From F1-120-MAGs118 sp013360535 (GTDB lineage: Bacteria; Planctomycetota; UBA1135; GCA-002686595): a stretch of DNA of 64,000 nucleotides. This document shows, piece by piece, positions 59,654 through 64,000 of this stretch; within the stretch, counting starts at the first letter, position 1; each line of letters opens with the position of its first letter. The DNA lies in contig JAPKHC010000014.1 of NCBI GenBank assembly GCA_026647215.1, positions 114,968-178,967 of the forward strand, given 5' to 3'. The notes under the pieces were generated by a model. That model had not been told where the DNA came from, searched no databases, and saw only the letters and a program-made list of their open reading frames with translations. The position numbers were made by a program, and so were the translations under genes.

Positions 59654-59771
59654 GGCGAGTCCTCCTTCTCTCCAGCGGCGCCGACGGGATGCCCGCGCCC
59701 GCCACCGAGTCTTCCACGCCCCGCCGCTCCTGCCCACCCTCCATCTCAAGTCATCGGGGGCATCCGCGACT

Positions 59772-61241
59772 TCAGCGCTCGACGGACACGGTCACGAACT
59801 GGCCGGTCGCGGCGTCGATCGGCACGACATTCGAGCCCATGTTGCCACGGCCGCGGATGGTGTAGGTGCCCGGGGGAAGGGGTTCGGCGTGGAAGCGGAA
59901 ATCGGTCGATGCGGAGCAGCGGAGCTCGATTCCACCGGGCACGCCGTCGCGCTGGAACTCGAGCGTGATCGTCTCTCGGGAGTCCGCGACACCCGCGATG
60001 CTGCCGTCGATGGCGGCGCCGCGATCGAGGGTCAGGGTCACGGCGATGTCGGGAGCCACAGCGGTCAGTGCGAGGCGTTGCGCGGGTGCGAGTCCAGCGG
60101 GATGACGGCTGGGAACGAGCCCGCAGTAGTACTGCCCAAGGGGAACGCTCTCGAACTCGAACGTGCCGTCGGCGCGCGCCTTCGACTGGGACAGGAGCGG
60201 CTCGTTCTCCTCGAGAAACGCGCTCGGTGTCGTGCGTGGACCCGCCGCGACCAAGGCGACGTGAAAGCGGCTCAGATCGAGCCCCTCCCACGCGACCAGT
60301 CGCCCCTGCACTCGGCCCAGGACAGGCGAGCTCCATTCGACCACTCGATCTTCACCGAGGAAGAGCTTCGACGGGGTGAGCTCGACCGCGTGCGTGAATC
60401 CGAACCCGGAGATCACGACGCTCAGCGGGATCTCCGAAGGCAAGCCGCGCACGTGCGCGAGTCCGGATTCACCACTCGTGGCCTGCCAGTCGTGGGCTCC
60501 GCTGCCTCCGACGTGCCGCATCGTGCCCAGCAGCGGGTCGAGCTGCATGCTGAACACGCGTTCGCGTTTCAGGTCAGTCAGCCAATCGCCGCTCGAATCC
60601 AGCGCCTTCGCGGAGACGCGAACCGTGGCGCCGACGAGCGGATCGCCGTTCGCCTTCTTGAGCAGGAACAGCAGCGCGGACTCGCGCTGGAGCGTCACGA
60701 CCAACGCCGACTCGCGCGTTGCATGTCCGCTTTCGAGCCGCACGATCGACGACGCGCACCCGGCCGCGTCCACCCGCAGCGCGAGCCCCCACAAATCGCT
60801 TAACTCCCTTCTGTCGAGCGCGCTGAACTGCTCCCGCACCGCCTCGACGTCAAATTGCACGAAGCCCTCGACATCGGTGATGTCGCAGACGTGCGAGTAC
60901 CTGGGATCGGCGAAATTCAGGCTCGCTCCGCCGATACCCGTTCCTCGGGCAGCCTCGACAACCTGGATCCACGTCAATTCGCTCGCCGCCACGGCCTGCG
61001 GCTCGGAAGTCTCGGCCGTCTCCGTGACTTCGCGGGCCTCAACCTCCGTCCGGCGCGTCGAAGCGGGAATTGCACTTTCGACCGGTGTTTCTGACACGAC
61101 CGTCGAATTGCGCTCGAGCTCGCGCTCCGCCGCACTCGCATCTTCGGCGACGGTTCGTCGCAAGAGCCACCAACAGAACCCCGCGATGACGATGCCCACG
61201 AACAGAAAGATCCAGCGCGAGTTTCGCTTCGGGGTGTTCAT
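59772..61241 (-). CDS. membrane-anchored protein with carboxypeptidase-regulatory-like domains
   Basis: A 489-residue protein with one N-terminal helix (RWIFLFVGIVIAGFCWWLL, residues 9-27) that anchors a large external region. The body reads as several beta-sandwich modules of carboxypeptidase-regulatory type: RESALLFLLKKANGDPLVGATVRVSAK near 195, GSGAHDWQATSGESGLAHVRGLPSE near 268, ARADGTFEFESVPLGQYYCG near 375 and GTYTIRGRGNMGSN at the end. Ordinarily such domains shape cell-surface assembly. ATG at 61241 gives the family-like signal anchor. No enzyme is evident. Confidence 0.75.
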   Translation of the reverse strand: MNTPKRNSRWIFLFVGIVIAGFCWWLLRRTVAEDASAAERELERNSTVVSETPVESAIPASTRRTEVEAREVTETAETSEPQAVAASELTWIQVVEAARGTGIGGASLNFADPRYSHVCDITDVEGFVQFDVEAVREQFSALDRRELSDLWGLALRVDAAGCASSIVRLESGHATRESALVVTLQRESALLFLLKKANGDPLVGATVRVSAKALDSSGDWLTDLKRERVFSMQLDPLLGTMRHVGGSGAHDWQATSGESGLAHVRGLPSEIPLSVVISGFGFTHAVELTPSKLFLGEDRVVEWSSPVLGRVQGRLVAWEGLDLSRFHVALVAAGPRTTPSAFLEENEPLLSQSKARADGTFEFESVPLGQYYCGLVPSRHPAGLAPAQRLALTAVAPDIAVTLTLDRGAAIDGSIAGVADSRETITLEFQRDGVPGGIELRCSASTDFRFHAEPLPPGTYTIRGRGNMGSNVVPIDAATGQFVTVSVER

Positions 61242-61297
61242 GGATGTCACGCAAATCTGGAGTGCGGCGAGCTCCGCGTGAGCGCCATTCAAGCACC

Positions 61298-61326
61298 GCG
61301 GGGGCGCGTTCGTCACGCGCCCCCGC
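61298..61326. terminator. 29-bp hairpin, copy B
   Basis: The same 29-base sequence as 58035-58063, here with two further GC pairs at the base (CC 61296-61297, GG 61327-61328). It lies between the pckA stop (61374) and the start of the gene at 59772-61241, so it can end pckA transcription. Confidence 0.65.
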
Positions 61327-61373
61327 GGGGAAAGACGGGTGCGGACCGGGCGTGAGCGCGGCCGCGGGGTGGA

Positions 61374-63053
<1,680 letters not shown>

Positions 63054-63343
63054 GGCGTTCGTGGAGGGATGGACGGCGCCGGTCAGGGAGACTCCCCCGA
63101 GGATTCCGGGCGGTTCGTGAAAGCGCACCAGCGTAACGCAAGCGCGCTGTCCGACCAGTAGGCCGCTCGACCCGAGGTCCGCGGCCCAAGCTTGGACCAG
63201 CTTTGCGCAGTCCTTTGCCGGACCTTCAGGCGCCTGTCCGATGTTGTCGAAGCCAGAACGCAGGTCCTTGGCCCGGCCCGACTTGGGGCGCGGTGGTGAG
63301 GCTCGGAACGAACCGGGCCACCCGCGCCGCCCTCGCGCCCCTT
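63054..63343. other. non-coding leader region of pckA
   Basis: About 290 bp of GC-rich host sequence upstream of pckA with no recognisable gene, tRNA or riboswitch. The reading frame that enters it from the foreign ligase fragment has no homology here. It presumably holds the pckA promoter and ends abruptly at the junction near 63345. Confidence 0.5.
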
Positions 63344-63628
63344 GTTTTCAATGGTGGCGATTTCATGCTGTGCATACACCACAAAAAACAGTTTGGGCGT
63401 AGCCACTTCGTACTCTTCGGCAAGCAGCTTGGTTTTGAGTTTGTTATCCACCAAGGGGAACAAACTGCGCGGGTTGTAGGCAGCGATAAAGTCATGGTTG
63501 CGGCAGTTCATGCCGAGTATGCCCATACGCTTTAAGCGCCAAGGGCTAACCCAGGTGTTCCACCAGCGTGTGATGCCGTTAGGTGTTGCCGGTGCAGCGC
63601 TGGTTGGCGCAGAGGGAGCCTGAATCAT
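63344..63628 (-). pseudogene. 5' fragment of an ATP-grasp alpha-L-glutamate ligase-like protein
   Basis: The first ~95 residues of the RimK-like/ATPgrasp_ST family: ITRWWNTWVSPWRLKRMGIL, GMNCRNHDFIAAYNPRSLFP, LVDNKLKTKLLAEEYEV, and TPKLFFVVYAQHEIATIE. The next family segment (a D-x-x-I-K-P site) is gone; the frame runs on through host-like sequence to 63083 with no sense. The ATG at 63628 overlaps the stop of the upstream membrane-protein gene by 4 bp, an arrangement known from gammaproteobacteria. Codons such as AAA, TTG and AGT are used, unlike neighbours. Truncated at the junction. Confidence 0.8.
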
Positions 63629-64000
63629 GCATCGGCTCCTTTTTTGGGCTCGTTAGTGGCCTCGGCACTGGAGTCGATTTTGTCACTGGCTTTCGCCGGC
63701 TCCACAAACTTGCCACCCTCGTCCACCATCGCGCGGAAACGACGTAACTCAGAGAGTTTGTAGCCGGTGTATTGGCCCATCAACATAATCAGCGCCAGCG
63801 CCACCAAATTCAGCTCGGGGAAGTTGAAGGTCAGGTGCCCTACCAGAGAGAGCTGCATCAGCGCATAGGCTAATACTGCTACCAGCAAGCTGCCGCCACC
63901 TTGAACCAGTACTTCTTTAGGGCCTTCCTCTTCCCACAGGATCGACATACGCTCAATGGTCCAGGCGATGATAATCATGGGGAAGAAGGTGATCGTCATG
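63625..64000 (-). CDS. C-terminal part of a 7TM inactive-transglutaminase membrane protein (partial)
   Basis: At least 124 residues, cut by the window end, so the start lies beyond 64000. ITFFPMIIIAWTIERMSILW and QGGGSLLVAVLAYALMQLSL, then FNFPELNLVALALIMLMGQYTGYKL, are the last transmembrane helices of the 7TM_transglut type, in which a membrane domain is joined to an inactive transglutaminase. The tail is charged. In gammaproteobacteria this gene precedes an ATP-grasp ligase-like gene, as here. Base composition and codon use match the foreign fragment. Confidence 0.8.
   Translation of the reverse strand, partial: MTITFFPMIIIAWTIERMSILWEEEGPKEVLVQGGGSLLVAVLAYALMQLSLVGHLTFNFPELNLVALALIMLMGQYTGYKLSELRRFRAMVDEGGKFVEPAKASDKIDSSAEATNEPKKGADA

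Overview
The window is a very GC-rich (roughly 70%) bacterial chromosome segment. The best guess is a non-anammox member of the Planctomycetota. Three things suggest this: two secreted proteins (28261-30126 and 58097-59653) end in a Cys-rich C-terminal module I associate with that phylum; there are many Sec or lipoprotein signal peptides on proteins of unknown function; and hemN, sulfatase, beta-helix and VCBS-type genes occur together. This is inference from sequence alone.

Layout. 0.1-3.2 kb: a UPF1-type helicase with a small partner. 3.3-5.2 kb: a ribbon-helix-helix regulator, sulfatase-like hydrolase and APS kinase operon. 5.4-10.5 kb: small lipoproteins, membrane proteins and an AIM24 protein. 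10.5-28.2 kb: an apparent respiratory island with ferrochelatase, a DNR/FNR-type regulator, a hemerythrin, and an operon for a periplasmic nitrite oxidoreductase/nitrate reductase-like molybdoenzyme. That operon encodes a gamma subunit fused to two cytochrome c domains, a TAT-exported alpha subunit, a small protein, a beta subunit and a TorD-type chaperone. The island continues with MoaA, a polyferredoxin-TPR membrane protein, a cytochrome c-cupredoxin-propeller protein broken by a frameshift, and a YwiC-like membrane protein. Three 14-bp TTGAY-N4-GTCAA palindromes, plus one weaker copy, lie only in this island and match the ExxSR recognition helix of the encoded regulator. 28.3-33.8 kb: secreted proteins and a hybrid histidine kinase. 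34-44.5 kb: a tightly coupled heme operon (hemA, fused hemC-hemD, hemB, hemL, sensor kinase, response regulator, hemE, hemN, hemY). 44.6-57 kb: a pair of amidohydrolase-like proteins, a transporter, a DUF59 protein, glycosyltransferases, a CBS protein and another hybrid kinase. 57-63 kb: a wrecked nucleotidyltransferase, secreted proteins and ATP-dependent PEP carboxykinase.

The genes fit together around heme and redox chemistry. Heme synthesis supplies the multiheme and heme-b proteins of the molybdoenzyme complex, MoaA supplies the cofactor, and the DNR-type regulator would tie the island to low oxygen or nitrogen oxides. Whether the enzyme oxidises nitrite or reduces nitrate cannot be decided from sequence.

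From about 63345 to the end the sequence changes abruptly to lower GC, different codon use and gammaproteobacterial-looking genes (an ATP-grasp ligase truncated exactly at the junction, and a 7TM inactive-transglutaminase protein). This is most simply an assembly chimera, or else a recent transfer. No tRNA, rRNA, CRISPR array or insertion sequence was recognised.
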